This document shows positions 17,536 through 27,938 of a DNA stretch of 64,000 nucleotides, piece after piece. Under the pieces are notes generated by a model that did not search any database, had not been told where the DNA came from, and worked only from the letters and a program-made list of their open reading frames with translations. This DNA comes from Pseudomonas sp. MWU16-30317. GTDB lineage: Bacteria; Pseudomonadota; Gammaproteobacteria; Pseudomonadales; Pseudomonadaceae. The stretch lies in the NCBI RefSeq assembly GCF_020515695.1, contig NZ_JAIWJA010000004.1:248001-312000 (forward strand), read 5' to 3'. The position numbers and the translations under genes are program-made. Numbering within the stretch: position 1 is the first letter of the stretch; each line of letters starts with the position of its first letter.

Positions 17536-18519
17536 ATGTCCACACTGCCCTCGCTTCGCCAGTTGTTCGTCGCCACCCTGCTGGCTGGCCTTACCTGGAC
17601 GGCCCAGGCCGCCGACCTGACCATCGGCTATCAGACCGGTACCGATCCGAGCAAGGTGCCGCAGGCCAACGGCGAGTATGAAAAAGCCACCGGCCAGAAG
17701 ATCGACTGGCGCCGCTTCAACAGCGGCCCGGAAGTGGTCGCGGCGCTCGCCTCAGGCGATCTGCAGATCGGCAACCTCGGCTCCAGCCCGCTGGCCGCCG
17801 CCACGTCGCGCAACATCCCGATAGTGGCCTTTATCGTTTCGGCGCAGATCAACTCGTCCGAAGCCTTGGTGGTACGCACTGGCAGCGGCATCGAAAAACC
17901 CGAAGACCTCAAGGGCAAGACCATCGCTACGCCGTTCGTGTCGACCTCCCACTACAGCCTGCTCGGCGCCCTCAAGCACTGGGGCCTGACCAGCAAGGAC
18001 GTCAAGGTGGTCAACCTCAACCCGACGGAGATCGCCGCGGCCTGGAAGCGCGGCGATATCGACGGCGCCTTCGTCTGGTCGCCAGCCCTGGGCGAGATCC
18101 GCAAGACCGGCAAGACCCTCACCGACGCCGCCGAAGTCGGCCGCTGGGGTTCGCCGACGTTCGAGGTCTGGGTGGCCCGCAAGGACTACGCCGACAAGCA
18201 CCCTGACGTGATCGCCAAGTTCGCCGGTACCACCCTCGCCGCCTACGCTGACTACACTGCGCACAAGGCTGAATGGACCGCCGACTCGGTGCCGGTCAAG
18301 GCCATCGCCAGGCTTACCGGCTCCAACGCCGCCGACGTTCCCGAATTGCTGGCAGGCGCGACCTACCCCGACGCTGCTGCACAAAAAAGCGCCGCCCTGC
18401 TCGGTGGCGGTACCGCCAAGGACATCGCCGCCACCGCAGCGTTTTTGAAGGAACAGAAAAAGATCCCTGACGTACTCCCTGACTACAGCACGTTCGTCAG
18501 CGCCAAATACATCCCTTGA
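17536..18519 (+). CDS. Taurine/sulfonate ABC transporter substrate-binding protein (TauA-like)
   Basis: This 327-residue protein has a Sec signal ([16 protein letters not shown]), then [26 protein letters not shown] and [37 protein letters not shown], which match the TauA group. I used the ATG at 17536; an in-frame ATG at 17503 would only lengthen the leader. AT-rich sequence at 17440-17505 probably carries the promoter. It heads an operon with ATPase and permease. The taurine dioxygenase gene tauD does not follow, so the ligand may be another sulfonate processed by the flavin monooxygenase transcribed divergently. Confidence 0.88.
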   Translation: MSTLPSLRQLFVATLLAGLTWTAQAADLTIGYQTGTDPSKVPQANGEYEKATGQKIDWRRFNSGPEVVAALASGDLQIGNLGSSPLAAATSRNIPIVAFIVSAQINSSEALVVRTGSGIEKPEDLKGKTIATPFVSTSHYSLLGALKHWGLTSKDVKVVNLNPTEIAAAWKRGDIDGAFVWSPALGEIRKTGKTLTDAAEVGRWGSPTFEVWVARKDYADKHPDVIAKFAGTTLAAYADYTAHKAEWTADSVPVKAIARLTGSNAADVPELLAGATYPDAAAQKSAALLGGGTAKDIAATAAFLKEQKKIPDVLPDYSTFVSAKYIP

Positions 18520-18529
18520 GGCCAGAGCC

Positions 18530-19333
18530 ATGGCAACCCTTGAACTGCAAAACATCAGCGCCCACTACCCCGGGGCGCCGGAGCCGGTGCTCAAGGATCT
18601 GTCGCTGCGCCTGGAGCCCGACCAACTGGTGGTCGCGCTCGGGCCCAGCGGCAGCGGCAAGACCAGCCTGCTCAACCTGATCGCCGGTTTCGTCGCCCCT
18701 ACGGCCGGCACCCTGACCCTCGACGGCAAGCCCGTTCGAGGGCCGGGTGCCGATCGCGGCGTGGTGTTCCAGGACGACGTGCTGCTGCCCTGGCAGGACG
18801 TGTTGACCAACGTCAGCTTCGGTTTGCAGCTGGCCGGCATCGCCCGTAACGAACGTGAGCGCCGCGGGCGCGAGCTGTTGCAACTGGTCGGCCTGGAGGG
18901 TTTCGAGCAGCGCAAGGTCTGGGAGCTTTCAGGGGGCCAGCGCCAACGTGTCGGCCTGGCCCGTGCACTGGCCGCCGAACCGCGGGTTTTGCTGATGGAC
19001 GAGCCCTTCGGCGCGCTGGATGCCTTCACCCGCGAGCAGATGCAGGAGCTGCTGCTCAGCGTATGGCAACGCACGCGCAAGCCGGTGTTCCTGATTACCC
19101 ACGACATCGAGGAGGCAGTGTTCCTGGCCACCGATCTGGTGCTGTTGGCGCCCCATCCGGGGCGCATAGTCGAGCGCTTGCAACTCGACTTCGGCCGCCG
19201 TCACGCCGCCGGTGAGCCGGCCCGCGCGATCAAGTCCGATCCAGCCTTCATCACCACCCGTGAACATGTACTCGCGCAGGTCTTTGCCTATCAACAAAGC
19301 CTGCAGCAAGCCAGCGCTCAGGAGCCCACATGA
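18530..19333 (+). CDS. Taurine/sulfonate ABC transporter ATP-binding protein (TauB-like)
   Basis: The 267-residue ATPase has Walker [10 protein letters not shown] near residue 39, signature LSGGQRQR near 138, Walker [13 protein letters not shown] near 158 and switch [14 protein letters not shown]. It begins 10 bases after the binding-protein gene and overlaps the permease start by four bases. The length and [17 protein letters not shown] segment match TauB/SsuB proteins. Confidence 0.92.
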   Translation: MATLELQNISAHYPGAPEPVLKDLSLRLEPDQLVVALGPSGSGKTSLLNLIAGFVAPTAGTLTLDGKPVRGPGADRGVVFQDDVLLPWQDVLTNVSFGLQLAGIARNERERRGRELLQLVGLEGFEQRKVWELSGGQRQRVGLARALAAEPRVLLMDEPFGALDAFTREQMQELLLSVWQRTRKPVFLITHDIEEAVFLATDLVLLAPHPGRIVERLQLDFGRRHAAGEPARAIKSDPAFITTREHVLAQVFAYQQSLQQASAQEPT

Positions 19334-20163
19334 GCAGCATCGAACTGCTTGAAAGCACGACAGCCACCCAGCCCCCGCCCATACCGAAAGCACCGTCCAA
19401 CGATACCCGCGGCATCAGCGCAGTGACCATCGCCGCGCTCCTGTTGATCTGGTGGGCCGTGACCCACTGGGGGTTCATCGACCCGCTGTTCCTGCCCGGT
19501 CCCGGCGCGGTGCTGGCCAAGGGCTGGGACGTGCTCAACAACGGCTACATGGACGTCACCCTGTGGCAACACCTGGGCTCCAGCCTGGGGCGCATCGGCA
19601 TCGCGCTGGTGGCCGCGGTGCTGACCGCCATCCCGCTGGGCCTGGCCATGGGCCGCAACCGTATCGCCCGAGGCATCTTCGACCCGTTGATCGAGTTCTA
19701 TCGGCCGGTACCGCCGCTGGCGTATCTGCCCTTGATCGTCATCTGGTGCGGCATTGGCGAGCTGTCCAAGGTGCTGCTGATTTATCTGGCGATCTTCGCC
19801 CCGATCGCGATTGCCACCGCCAACGGCGTGCGCACCGTCGACCCGGCGCGGTTGCGTGCCGCGCAGTGCCTGGGTGCCACCCGCGCCCAGCTGATCCGCC
19901 ATGTGATTTTGCCCAGCGCCTTGCCGGACATTCTCACTGGCCTGCGCATTGGCCTGGGTGTGGGCTGGTCGACGCTGGTGGCGGCCGAACTGATCGCCGC
20001 CACGCAAGGTCTGGGTTTCATGGTGCAGTCGGCTGCGCAGTTTCTGGTGACCGACGTGGTGATCCTCGGGATTCTGCTGATCGCCGTGATCGCCTTTGCC
20101 ATGGAGCTGGGCCTGCGTGCGCTGCAACGCCGACTGGTACCGTGGCACGGGCAATCCCACTGA
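19330..20163 (+). CDS. Taurine/sulfonate ABC transporter permease (TauC-like)
   Basis: The 277-residue permease has about six membrane segments. [20 protein letters not shown] and the EAA loop [20 protein letters not shown] are typical of TauC/SsuC. ATGA overlap with the ATPase gene shows tight coupling. The operon ends here: the next gene is convergent and begins its stop codon only seven bases away. Confidence 0.92.
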   Translation: MSSIELLESTTATQPPPIPKAPSNDTRGISAVTIAALLLIWWAVTHWGFIDPLFLPGPGAVLAKGWDVLNNGYMDVTLWQHLGSSLGRIGIALVAAVLTAIPLGLAMGRNRIARGIFDPLIEFYRPVPPLAYLPLIVIWCGIGELSKVLLIYLAIFAPIAIATANGVRTVDPARLRAAQCLGATRAQLIRHVILPSALPDILTGLRIGLGVGWSTLVAAELIAATQGLGFMVQSAAQFLVTDVVILGILLIAVIAFAMELGLRALQRRLVPWHGQSH

Positions 20164-20169
20164 CGCGTA

Positions 20170-20904
20170 TCAAGCGTAGCGCTTGCCGCCGCCATCCACA
20201 TACAGCCGCGACGCGTTGACGAACGCCGCGGCATCGGACAGCAGGTACACAACGGCGTTGGCCACATCGGTGGGTTTGCCGGGCCCGGCGAGCGGCGTCA
20301 AGGGTTCGGACTTCTCAAGGCTCGCGCCCTGCAATTCGGCCAGGCGCGGCGACTCGATCGGCCCGGGCGCTACCGCATTGACCCGTACCCCGTGTGGCCC
20401 ATAACGACGCCCCAGGCCCTGCACCAGCAAGTCCAGGGCAGCGTTGACGCTGGAGCCGATGAAATGCTGCGGCGACGGATCGATTCCACCTCGGCCGCTG
20501 ATCACCACCACTGCGCCCTTGCCTGCAGCGATCAGATGCGGCAGCGCCGCGCGCACCGGCCGCACACTGCCCAGCAACTTGGCGTCGATCACCCGTTGCC
20601 AGTCCTCATCGGTCAACTCGAGAAATTCGCCGAAGGCGCCGACGTTGGTGCTGGTGACCAGCCCATCGATTCGGCCGTGTTCGGCCACGATGGCGGCGGC
20701 GGCCTGGTCCACCGCGTGGCTGTCGCCCACATCCAGCGGCAAGGCGAACACCTTGGGCCAGTCGGCGAACTGCGCGGCGGTCACCGAGCGTGAAGAGGCG
20801 ACCACCGTAGCTCCCAGCTCCGCCAGCGCCAGCGCCGTGGCCCGGCCCAGCGCGCCCGTGGCACCGGTGACCCAATAGACTTTTCCTGCGAAATCCTGAC
20901 TCAT
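20170..20904 (-). CDS. SDR-like protein with altered active-site motif
   Basis: The 244-residue protein has a good Rossmann start (VYWVTGATGALGRATALALAE) and the INxVAPGPIESPR region, but where YxxxK is expected it reads HFIGSSVNAAL, so neither Tyr nor Lys is in the canonical place. The terminus VNASRLYVDGGGKRYA is SDR-like. AAGGAG precedes the ATG at 20904. It is convergent with the tauABC-like operon. The same HxxGxxxNAAL pattern recurs in the SDR at 61593, so this is likely a distinct SDR subgroup and not random decay. Reaction unknown. Confidence 0.8.
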   Translation of the reverse strand: MSQDFAGKVYWVTGATGALGRATALALAELGATVVASSRSVTAAQFADWPKVFALPLDVGDSHAVDQAAAAIVAEHGRIDGLVTSTNVGAFGEFLELTDEDWQRVIDAKLLGSVRPVRAALPHLIAAGKGAVVVISGRGGIDPSPQHFIGSSVNAALDLLVQGLGRRYGPHGVRVNAVAPGPIESPRLAELQGASLEKSEPLTPLAGPGKPTDVANAVVYLLSDAAAFVNASRLYVDGGGKRYA

Positions 20905-20940
20905 GCAGCGCTCCTTGGTTAGGACAAATAGCGCATTACG

Positions 20941-21546
20941 TTGCCGGGATCGGGGGCGGAACTCCAAGACCTGTTGGTTCTATTCAAAGAACTGGGGCGG
21001 GCTCTGGTATTCGTGCCAGCTGTAGAGGCCTCGTCGCCGCCCGGATGCACATCTCACGGCTCATTTCTACAGGGCATGACCAACGACGCAGGCTCCCACC
21101 TCGCCGCCGTGCCCGCAACAACGATATAGGCGTATATAAACCTGTTCGCGCGTACTTATTCCACAGATGTTGCCAGGCAGCGCCCGTCGCTGGTGCTGGG
21201 TGGCCAGAGTTATGCCCATAAACCGCTCACCCAGGACGCCCTGGCCCAGGCCGCGATCGCACTGGACAGCATCGAGGCGCTGCTGCAACGGATAGCCGGC
21301 GATTGAGACCATCGCGTACGCCATGGGCCGTTGTGGGCGGCGGTGATCCTCGCGGCCAAACAGCACGCGGTCGAATCAGCGCAACAGGTGGTCAATCTGG
21401 CACTGGAAATCACCTGAGCCGCGTCGTTGTCGAAGAAAAACGAGCTGGAGCGGCTGTACCGCGATGTCCGCGCCGGGAGTGTTCATCCGCCGAGTGCACA
21501 CGCCAATTATGAAATCATCGGGCGGTCGTATTTGTTTGATGAGTGA
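20941..21546 (+). pseudogene. Decayed acyl-CoA-dehydrogenase-like (SfnC/DszC-type) gene
   Basis: A single frame interrupted by stops at 21127-21129, 21304-21306 and 21415-21417 shows pieces of the acyl-CoA dehydrogenase fold. They are LVLFKELGRALV early, ALAQAAIALDSIEALL, LWAAVILAAKQHAVESAQQVVNLALEI, and the family C-terminus KNELERLYRDVRAGSVHPPSA before the final stop. The N-terminal domain is missing. All three stops fall in one frame without frameshift, which suggests slow decay after loss of function. The intact homologue type is present at 55061-56302. The identity of the 5' piece (before 21130) is weaker than the rest. Confidence 0.6.
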
Positions 21547-21633
21547 TAGGGGGTAGCATCCTGGCGGATGTGTACCCGATCGACCGCCCTCCGCCAGCCT
21601 GGCTTTACTCCGTCCATCTACCGGAATTTATCC

Positions 21634-22455
21634 ATGACCACCGCGCCAGACACCCCTTGGCAACACCGCTACCGAACCCCCAGTGACACTGCGCGGGCCG
21701 CCAACCCGGTGATCGACGCCCTGCTCGACCATCGCAGCGTGCGCCGCTACCTGACCACGCCGCTGCCTGAGAACACCCTGGCGACCTTGGTGGCTGCGGC
21801 GCAGTCCGCATCGTCATCCTCCAACCTGCAGGCCTGGAGCGTGCTGGCCGTGCAAGACCCACCCCGCAAGGCTCGGCTCTCGGCCATTGCCAGCGATCAG
21901 GAGCATATTCGCCAAGCGCCGCTGTTTCTGGTCTGGCTGGCCGACTTCTCCCGCGCCCAGCGCATCGCCGACACCCGCGCCATCGAACTGCAAGCGCCGG
22001 CCTACCTCGACAGCCTGTTGCTGGGCAGCATCGACGCCGCGCTGGCCGCGCAGAATGCCGTGGTGGCTGCCGAGTCGCTGGGGCTCGGTACCGTGTACAT
22101 CGGCGCGCTGCGCAACAACGTGCAGGCGGTGATCGACGAACTGCAATTGCCGCCGCTGGTGTTCCCGGTGTTTGGCTTGTGCGTCGGCTATCCGGACCCG
22201 CAAGCCCCGGCCGCAATCAAGCCGCGCCTGGGCCAGGACGTGGTCCTGCACCACGAAACCTACCAGGTCGATGATGCGGAGCCGCAGCGGATCGCCGCCT
22301 ATGAGCAAGTCGCCGCCGATTTCAGCCGCGAGCAGGGTCAGGTCAGTGGCAAATGGGGCGAGCAAGTGGTGCAGCGCCTGCGCGACAAAGGCTCGCTGCA
22401 TGGCCGCGAAATCCTCGCCGAGGTGCTGCGCAAACAAGGGCTGGGGCTGTACTGA
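21634..22455 (+). CDS. Nitroreductase-family NADPH-dependent flavin oxidoreductase (NfsA/FRP-like)
   Basis: This 273-residue protein shows DHRSVRRYLTTPLP near residue 30 and QSASSSSNLQAWSVLAV near 55 (FMN phosphate and ring contacts). It also has the NfsA-type FPVFGLCVGYPDP segment near 185. The family reduces nitro compounds, quinones or free flavin with NAD(P)H. Next to several FMNH2-dependent monooxygenases it could act as a flavin reductase (inference). I took the ATG at 21634, since an upstream in-frame ATG at 21568 gives a non-homologous leader with no good ribosome site. Confidence 0.87.
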   Translation: MTTAPDTPWQHRYRTPSDTARAANPVIDALLDHRSVRRYLTTPLPENTLATLVAAAQSASSSSNLQAWSVLAVQDPPRKARLSAIASDQEHIRQAPLFLVWLADFSRAQRIADTRAIELQAPAYLDSLLLGSIDAALAAQNAVVAAESLGLGTVYIGALRNNVQAVIDELQLPPLVFPVFGLCVGYPDPQAPAAIKPRLGQDVVLHHETYQVDDAEPQRIAAYEQVAADFSREQGQVSGKWGEQVVQRLRDKGSLHGREILAEVLRKQGLGLY

Positions 22456-22524
22456 AAGGCTTGGGGCGAAGCATCGATGCCGGTGCCAGGTTCAGTCTCA
22501 TGATGTGCAGTGATGCAGCTGGCG

Positions 22525-22558
22525 TCTTCGCGAGCAAGGTTTGCTCCCACTTGTGGGA
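22525..22558. repeat. REP palindrome
   Basis: One inverse REP copy with core TTCGCGAGCAAGGTTTGCTC lies about 100 bases before the aldolase gene. Confidence 0.8.
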
Positions 22559-22661
22559 TGACACTTTCTACACGAAACATCTCGCGCGATGTATGGTCAC
22601 ACCCCAGTGCGTCGTAGTGCTCTAGCGCACGGCGCGACCTTCCGGTTAATGGGGACAGATC

Positions 22662-23678
22662 ATGAACACCCAAGCACTGATCGATATCGCCAACGCCCTT
22701 GTCGCAGATGGCAAGGGCCTGCTGGCCATGGATGAAAGCAGCTCGACCTGCCGCAAGCGCTTTGTCGAGCAAGGCATCGAAGACACCGAAGAAATGCGCC
22801 GCGCCTACCGCGAGCTGCTGATCACCACACCCAGGCTGAGCGACAGCGTCAGCGGCCTGATCCTCTTCGACGAGACCATTCACCAGGCGAAAAAAGACGG
22901 TACGCCGTTCGTCGAGGTGATCGTCAAGGCCGGGATGATCCCCGGTATCAAAGTCGACCTGGGCGCCAAGCCGCTGGCCGGGCATCCAGGCGAAACCGTT
23001 ACTGAAGGCCTCGACGGCCTGCGTGCGCGCTTGCAGGATTACCACAGACTCGGTGCCCGGTTCGCCAAGTGGCGCGGGGTCATCAACATCGGCGACGGTA
23101 TTCCCAGCACTGCCTCCATCGCCGTCAACGCCCATGCCCTGGCCCGCTATGCCGCGCTGTGCCAGGACGTCGGGCTGGTGCCCATCGTCGAGCCCGAAGT
23201 ACTGATGGACGGCGCCCACTCACTGGCACGCTGCAGTGAAGTCACCGAAAAGGTTCTGCACGCGGTCTTCGCCGAACTGAACATCCAAGGCGTGTTGCTC
23301 GAAGGCATGCTGCTCAAACCCAATATGGTCACCAGCGGCGCCGACAGCGCCGAGCAGGCGGACGTGCATGCCGTCGCGGCAGCGACCCTCGACACCTTGC
23401 TGCGCTGCGTACCGGCCGCAGTACCGGGCATCGCCTTTCTCTCCGGCGGGCAATCGCCGGCTCTGGCTTCAGCGCATTTGAATGACATGCATCAAGGTCG
23501 CGTGTTGCCATGGGCGCTAACCTTCTCCTATGGCCGGGCCTTGCAGCAACCGGCGCTGAATGCCTGGAACGGTGAAGCGGCCAACGTGGCCGCCGCGCAA
23601 AAGGAACTGGAGCAACGCGCTGCGCTCAACCGCGCCGCCGTTCAAGGCCGCTACACTGCCGGGATGGAACCTAAATGA
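22662..23678 (+). CDS. Fructose-bisphosphate aldolase, class I
   Basis: The 338-residue protein matches eukaryote-type class I aldolases. It has KGLLAMDESSSTCRKRF near residue 18, GLILFDETIHQ near 68, and the Schiff-base lysine region LEGMLLKPNMV near 215. It reversibly splits fructose 1,6-bisphosphate into two triose phosphates. It starts a tight four-gene run (overlaps of 4 bases on either side of the phosphoketolase part, 47 bases before it) with a histidine phosphatase, phosphoketolase and acetate kinase. Pseudomonads usually rely on a class II aldolase for gluconeogenesis, so this looks like a second, specialised copy. Confidence 0.92.
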   Translation: MNTQALIDIANALVADGKGLLAMDESSSTCRKRFVEQGIEDTEEMRRAYRELLITTPRLSDSVSGLILFDETIHQAKKDGTPFVEVIVKAGMIPGIKVDLGAKPLAGHPGETVTEGLDGLRARLQDYHRLGARFAKWRGVINIGDGIPSTASIAVNAHALARYAALCQDVGLVPIVEPEVLMDGAHSLARCSEVTEKVLHAVFAELNIQGVLLEGMLLKPNMVTSGADSAEQADVHAVAAATLDTLLRCVPAAVPGIAFLSGGQSPALASAHLNDMHQGRVLPWALTFSYGRALQQPALNAWNGEAANVAAAQKELEQRAALNRAAVQGRYTAGMEPK

Positions 23679-24304
23679 ATGCAGCTGCACCGCAACTGAG
23701 ACTATTTTTAGTGCGCCACGGCCAGACCGAATGGTCGTTGACCGGCCAACACACCGGGCGCAGTGATATACCGCTCACCGAACAGGGCGAAGCCGAGGCC
23801 CGTTCCGTGGCGCCGTTGCTGAGCAGCGTCAGCTTCAGCCATGTGTTCAGCAGCCCGCTGCAACGGGCGCGGCAGACCTGCGACCTGGCCGGGCTGGGCG
23901 ATCAGGTGGAGATTCTGCCCGACCTCGCCGAGTGGGACTACGGCGCCTATGAAGGCCTGCGTACCCCGGAGATTCGGCAACAAAAACCCGGCTGGAACAT
24001 CTTTCGCGACGGCTGCCCGCAAGGCGAATCCGCTGCCCAGATGACGGCCCGTATGGACCGCCTGATTGCACACCTCAAGACGCTTAGCGGCGATGTCGCG
24101 CTGTTCGCTCATGGCCATGTCGGCTGTGTGCTCGCGACTCGCTGGCTGGGCCAGGCGCTGACCGAGGCCGGGCATTTCCCCTTGGCCACCGCCTCGCTGA
24201 GCGTACTGACGCTAGACCCGAAACACGCCAACGTACCGATCATCGCGGCCTGGAATCTGACCCCCGGCCGAGGTTTCCTGGAGGGCTATACGCGCCCTGC
24301 CTAA
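23675..24304 (+). CDS. Histidine phosphatase (phosphoglycerate-mutase-like) family protein
   Basis: This 209-residue protein carries the catalytic RHG in [21 protein letters not shown] at its N-terminus, the acid in [12 protein letters not shown] near residue 90 and the second His in [11 protein letters not shown] near 148. It overlaps the aldolase stop by four bases. Family members are broad acid or sugar phosphatases, cofactor-dependent mutases or cobalamin-pathway phosphatases. Given its place between aldolase and phosphoketolase, a phosphatase acting on fructose bisphosphate or a sugar phosphate is plausible but unproven. Confidence 0.88.
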   Translation: MNAAAPQLRLFLVRHGQTEWSLTGQHTGRSDIPLTEQGEAEARSVAPLLSSVSFSHVFSSPLQRARQTCDLAGLGDQVEILPDLAEWDYGAYEGLRTPEIRQQKPGWNIFRDGCPQGESAAQMTARMDRLIAHLKTLSGDVALFAHGHVGCVLATRWLGQALTEAGHFPLATASLSVLTLDPKHANVPIIAAWNLTPGRGFLEGYTRPA

Positions 24305-24351
24305 AGGCAATACCGCGGCCCGTTCGGGCCGCGTCTATCGCGGAGAACAGC

Positions 24352-26721
24352 ATGCGCAAGACACTTTCGACCGAACAGCTGCGCAAGATGGATGCCTACT
24401 GGCGCGCGGCTAACTACCTGTCGGTAGGGCAAATTTACCTTGCCGACAACCCGCTGCTCGAAGAGCCCCTGCGCCAGGAACACGTCAAGCGTCGCCTGCT
24501 CGGCCACTGGGGCACCACCCCCGGCTTGAACCTGCTCTATGTGCATTGCAACCGACTGATCCGCGACAACGACCTGAACATGATCTTCATCACCGGCCCG
24601 GGTCACGGTGGCCCCGGCCTGGTCGCCAACACCTACCTCGAAGGCTCCTACACCGAGCGCTACCCGGCCGTCGAACGCAGCCGCAACGGCCTGCATCGCC
24701 TGTTTCGGCAGTTCTCCTGGCCGGCGGGCATTCCCAGTCACGTCTCGGCGCAAACCCCTGGCTCGATCCACGAAGGCGGCGAGCTGGGCTATTCCCTGGT
24801 ACACGCCTACGGCGCGGCGTTCGACAACCCTGACCTGATCGTCACCTGCGTGGTCGGTGATGGCGAAGCCGAAACCGGCCCGCTCGCTGCCAGCTGGCAC
24901 TCGAACAAATTCCTCAACCCGGCCAGCGATGGCGCGGTGCTGCCGATCCTGCACCTCAACGGCTTCAAGATCGCCAATCCATCGGTGCTTGCGCGTATCG
25001 ACGATTCCGAGCTCGATGCGTTGATGCAGGGGTATGGCTACGAGGCCCATCGGGTCGAAGGCGATGATCCGGAGCAGGTCCACCAGGCCCTTGCCGCCAC
25101 CCTCGACACCGTGCTCGGCAAGATCCGTGATATTCAGAACGCGGCCCGCACGCATCAGGGTGATACCCCCCTGCCCCGGCCGCGCTGGCCGATGGTCATC
25201 CTGCGCACGCCCAAGGGCTGGACCGGGCCGAAGATCGTCGACGGCCTGCCGGTCGAAGGCACCTGGCGCGCACACCAAGTGCCCATCGCCGATTTCAAGG
25301 ACCCTGAACACCTGCGCCAACTCGAAATCTGGCTCAAAAGCTACAAACCCGAAGAGCTGTTCGACGCCAACGGCCAGTTGCTTCAGGAATACGCCGAGCT
25401 GGCCCCCACCGGCCATCAGCGCATGGGTTTCAACCCTCATGCCAACGGCGGCGAACTGCTCGAGCCGCTGGCCATGCCGCACTTTCATGATTACGCGGTC
25501 AAGGTTGGCCAGCCTGGCAGTGTGCGGGCCGAAGCTACACGCGTGCTCGGCGGTTTTATCCGCGACGTGATGAAGCTCAACCTGGCAAGCAAGAATTTTC
25601 GCGTATTCGGCCCCGACGAGACCGCCTCGAATCGCCTCGAAGCGGTGCTTGAAGTTTCGGGCAAGGCCTGGATGGCCAAGGTCGAAGAGGTCGACATCAA
25701 CCTCAGCCAGCAAGGCCGAGTGATGGAGGTGCTCAGCGAGCATCTGTGCGAAGGCTGGCTGGAAGGCTACCTGCTGACCGGCCGCCACGGGCTGTTTTCG
25801 TGCTACGAAGCGTTTATCCATATCATCGATTCGATGTTCAACCAGCACGCCAAATGGCTGAAGGAAACGCGCACCATCCCGTGGCGCAAGCCCATCGCTT
25901 CACTCAATTACCTGCTTACCTCTCACGTCTGGCGCCAGGACCACAATGGTCTGTCGCACCAGGATCCGGGCTTTATCGACCACGTCGCCAACAAGAAGTC
26001 CGAGACCGTGCGCATCTACCTGCCGCCGGATGCCAACTGCCTGCTGTCGGTGGCCGACCACTGCCTGCGCACCCATCACTACGTCAACCTGATCGTCGCC
26101 GGCAAGCAGCCGGAATGGCAATGGCTGGACATGGACGCCGCGGTGCGCCATTGCACCGCCGGTGCTGGCATCTGGGAATGGGCGAGCAACACCGGCGATG
26201 CCGAGCCAGACGTGGTCATGGCCTGCGCAGGCGACGTGCCGACCCTCGAGACCTTGGCCGCGGTGACGCTGCTGCGCGAATACGTGCCGGACCTCAAGGT
26301 GCGTGTGGTCAACGTCGTCGACCTGATGGTCCTGGAGACCCGCGCCGATCACCCCCACGGCCTCACGGATGTGGATTTCGACCTGCTGTTCACCGCCGAC
26401 AAACCGGTGATCTTCGCCTTCCACGGCTACCCGGCGTTGATCCACAAACTGACCTACAGCCGCGGCAATCACGACAACTTCCACGTGCGTGGCTACCGCG
26501 AGGAAGGCACCACCACCACGCCGTTCGACATGGTGGTGCTCAACAACCTCGACCGCTACCAACTGGCCCTGGACGCGATCATGCGCGTACCGCGTCTTCA
26601 CGCTGAGATCGACAAGGCGCAGAAGCGCTACTGGACCAGCATCGAGCGGCACAAGCTGTATGTCAGCGAACAAGGTGAGGACCTGCCGGAAATCCTCGAT
26701 TGGCAATGGACGGCGCCATGA
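24352..26721 (+). CDS. xfp: Phosphoketolase (xylulose-5-P/fructose-6-P)
   Basis: The 789-residue thiamine-diphosphate enzyme is full length. Visible are [24 protein letters not shown] near residue 83, the ThDP motif [19 protein letters not shown] near 169 running into [10 protein letters not shown], and [19 protein letters not shown] near 683. It cleaves xylulose 5-phosphate or fructose 6-phosphate with phosphate to acetyl phosphate plus glyceraldehyde 3-phosphate or erythrose 4-phosphate. The acetate kinase gene overlaps its stop, giving a direct route from acetyl phosphate to acetate and ATP. Confidence 0.95.
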   Translation: MRKTLSTEQLRKMDAYWRAANYLSVGQIYLADNPLLEEPLRQEHVKRRLLGHWGTTPGLNLLYVHCNRLIRDNDLNMIFITGPGHGGPGLVANTYLEGSYTERYPAVERSRNGLHRLFRQFSWPAGIPSHVSAQTPGSIHEGGELGYSLVHAYGAAFDNPDLIVTCVVGDGEAETGPLAASWHSNKFLNPASDGAVLPILHLNGFKIANPSVLARIDDSELDALMQGYGYEAHRVEGDDPEQVHQALAATLDTVLGKIRDIQNAARTHQGDTPLPRPRWPMVILRTPKGWTGPKIVDGLPVEGTWRAHQVPIADFKDPEHLRQLEIWLKSYKPEELFDANGQLLQEYAELAPTGHQRMGFNPHANGGELLEPLAMPHFHDYAVKVGQPGSVRAEATRVLGGFIRDVMKLNLASKNFRVFGPDETASNRLEAVLEVSGKAWMAKVEEVDINLSQQGRVMEVLSEHLCEGWLEGYLLTGRHGLFSCYEAFIHIIDSMFNQHAKWLKETRTIPWRKPIASLNYLLTSHVWRQDHNGLSHQDPGFIDHVANKKSETVRIYLPPDANCLLSVADHCLRTHHYVNLIVAGKQPEWQWLDMDAAVRHCTAGAGIWEWASNTGDAEPDVVMACAGDVPTLETLAAVTLLREYVPDLKVRVVNVVDLMVLETRADHPHGLTDVDFDLLFTADKPVIFAFHGYPALIHKLTYSRGNHDNFHVRGYREEGTTTTPFDMVVLNNLDRYQLALDAIMRVPRLHAEIDKAQKRYWTSIERHKLYVSEQGEDLPEILDWQWTAP

Positions 26722-27803
26722 GCACGGTGCTGGCGTTGAACAGCGGCTCGTCGTCGCTCAAATTCGGGGTCTACCGTGTCGATGGCCAGCGTATAGACAC
26801 CCTGCTGAGCGGCGAGGCCGAGGGCCTGGGTGAAGATGGCGCGACGCTCGGCGCCACCGGCATCGAGCAGGAGACGCTCGCCGACGCGAGCGTCAATGGC
26901 GTCATGCAGCGGCTCGGCCAGGTGCTCGAACGGGCGCGGTTACCGACGCTGGACGCAGTCGGTCATCGCCTGGTGCACGGCGGCCCAGAGCATCTGCAGC
27001 CGTGCCTGATCGATGCGCAGGTGCGTCAGCAACTGCAACAGGCCAGCGTGTTTGCCCCATTGCACACACCGGCGGCCCTGGAAGTGATCGACCAGGCCCG
27101 TACCCATTTCAGCACACTGCCCCATGTCGCCTGTTTCGATACCGGTTTTCATGCCGATCTGCCAGCGGTGGCGCAGACCCTGGCCTTGCCCCGCGCGCTG
27201 CATGCTCAGGGCATTCGCCGCTATGGTTTCCATGGCCTGTCCTGCGCCTCGATCGTGCGCCAGCTGGAGGACGAGATTCCGGAGCGGCTGATCATTGTCC
27301 ACCTCGGCAATGGCGCCAGCGTCACTGCCGTGAAGCAGGGCAAGTCGGTGGACACCAGCATGGGGCTGACGCCCAGCGGCGGGATCATCATGGGCACACG
27401 CAGCGGCGACCTCGACCCTGGCGTGTTGATCTATCTGCTGCGGGAAAAAAAGCTCGACGTCGCGAAACTGGAACAGTTGATCGACCACCAATCAGGGCTG
27501 CTGGGCATCTCCGGGGTGGCCAGCGACATGCGCAAACTGCATCAGGCGGCGCCCGACAACGCGGATGCGCGGTTGGCTATCGAGATGTTCTGCCAAGCGG
27601 CCCGCAAGCAAATCGCTGCAATGGTTGCGGTGCTGGAGGGCGTGGACCTGGTGGTGTTCACTGGCGGGATAGGTGAGCATGACGACGAGGTGCGCCAGCG
27701 GATCGTCAACGGCCTGCAATGGCTGAATCTCGAGGGCAACGTTCGCACCCTGACCTCCCAGGAAGACGAACAGATCGCACTCCTGGCGGCGGCCTTGATC
27801 TGA
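26718..27803 (+). CDS. ackA: Acetate kinase
   Basis: The 361-residue ASKHA kinase begins [16 protein letters not shown], then VGHRLVHGG, then [11 protein letters not shown], the phosphate loop [16 protein letters not shown] with [22 protein letters not shown], and [14 protein letters not shown]. It is shorter than the common 400-residue form, mainly by trimmed loops. The start at 26718 overlaps the phosphoketolase stop (ATGA), and an in-frame ATG at 26700 is inside that gene. It converts the acetyl phosphate made by phosphoketolase to acetate with ATP formation. Confidence 0.93.
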   Translation: MSTVLALNSGSSSLKFGVYRVDGQRIDTLLSGEAEGLGEDGATLGATGIEQETLADASVNGVMQRLGQVLERARLPTLDAVGHRLVHGGPEHLQPCLIDAQVRQQLQQASVFAPLHTPAALEVIDQARTHFSTLPHVACFDTGFHADLPAVAQTLALPRALHAQGIRRYGFHGLSCASIVRQLEDEIPERLIIVHLGNGASVTAVKQGKSVDTSMGLTPSGGIIMGTRSGDLDPGVLIYLLREKKLDVAKLEQLIDHQSGLLGISGVASDMRKLHQAAPDNADARLAIEMFCQAARKQIAAMVAVLEGVDLVVFTGGIGEHDDEVRQRIVNGLQWLNLEGNVRTLTSQEDEQIALLAAALI

Positions 27804-27868
27804 CGCCGATGACCCTGCATTCCCAGCGGCGAGGGGCGTTGCTCCGATACAGCGGGTCACACGAAAAG

Positions 27869-27914
27869 CCTGTGACACACCCACCGCATCGGGACCCAGC
27901 CCCCTCGTCACAGG
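27869..27914. repeat. Short inverted repeat after the phosphoketolase operon
   Basis: CCTGTGAC (27869-27876) pairs with GTCACAGG (27907-27914) around a 30-base spacer between convergent genes. It may be an mRNA end structure, but there is no U-tract. Confidence 0.4.
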
Positions 27915-27938
27915 GTTGTAGCCAATTACTGCATGGGA

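Noticed and set aside
24301..25848. 515-codon open frame antisense to phosphoketolase
   Set aside because: It lies wholly opposite a well-conserved enzyme gene and its translation has a composition typical of antisense GC-rich frames.
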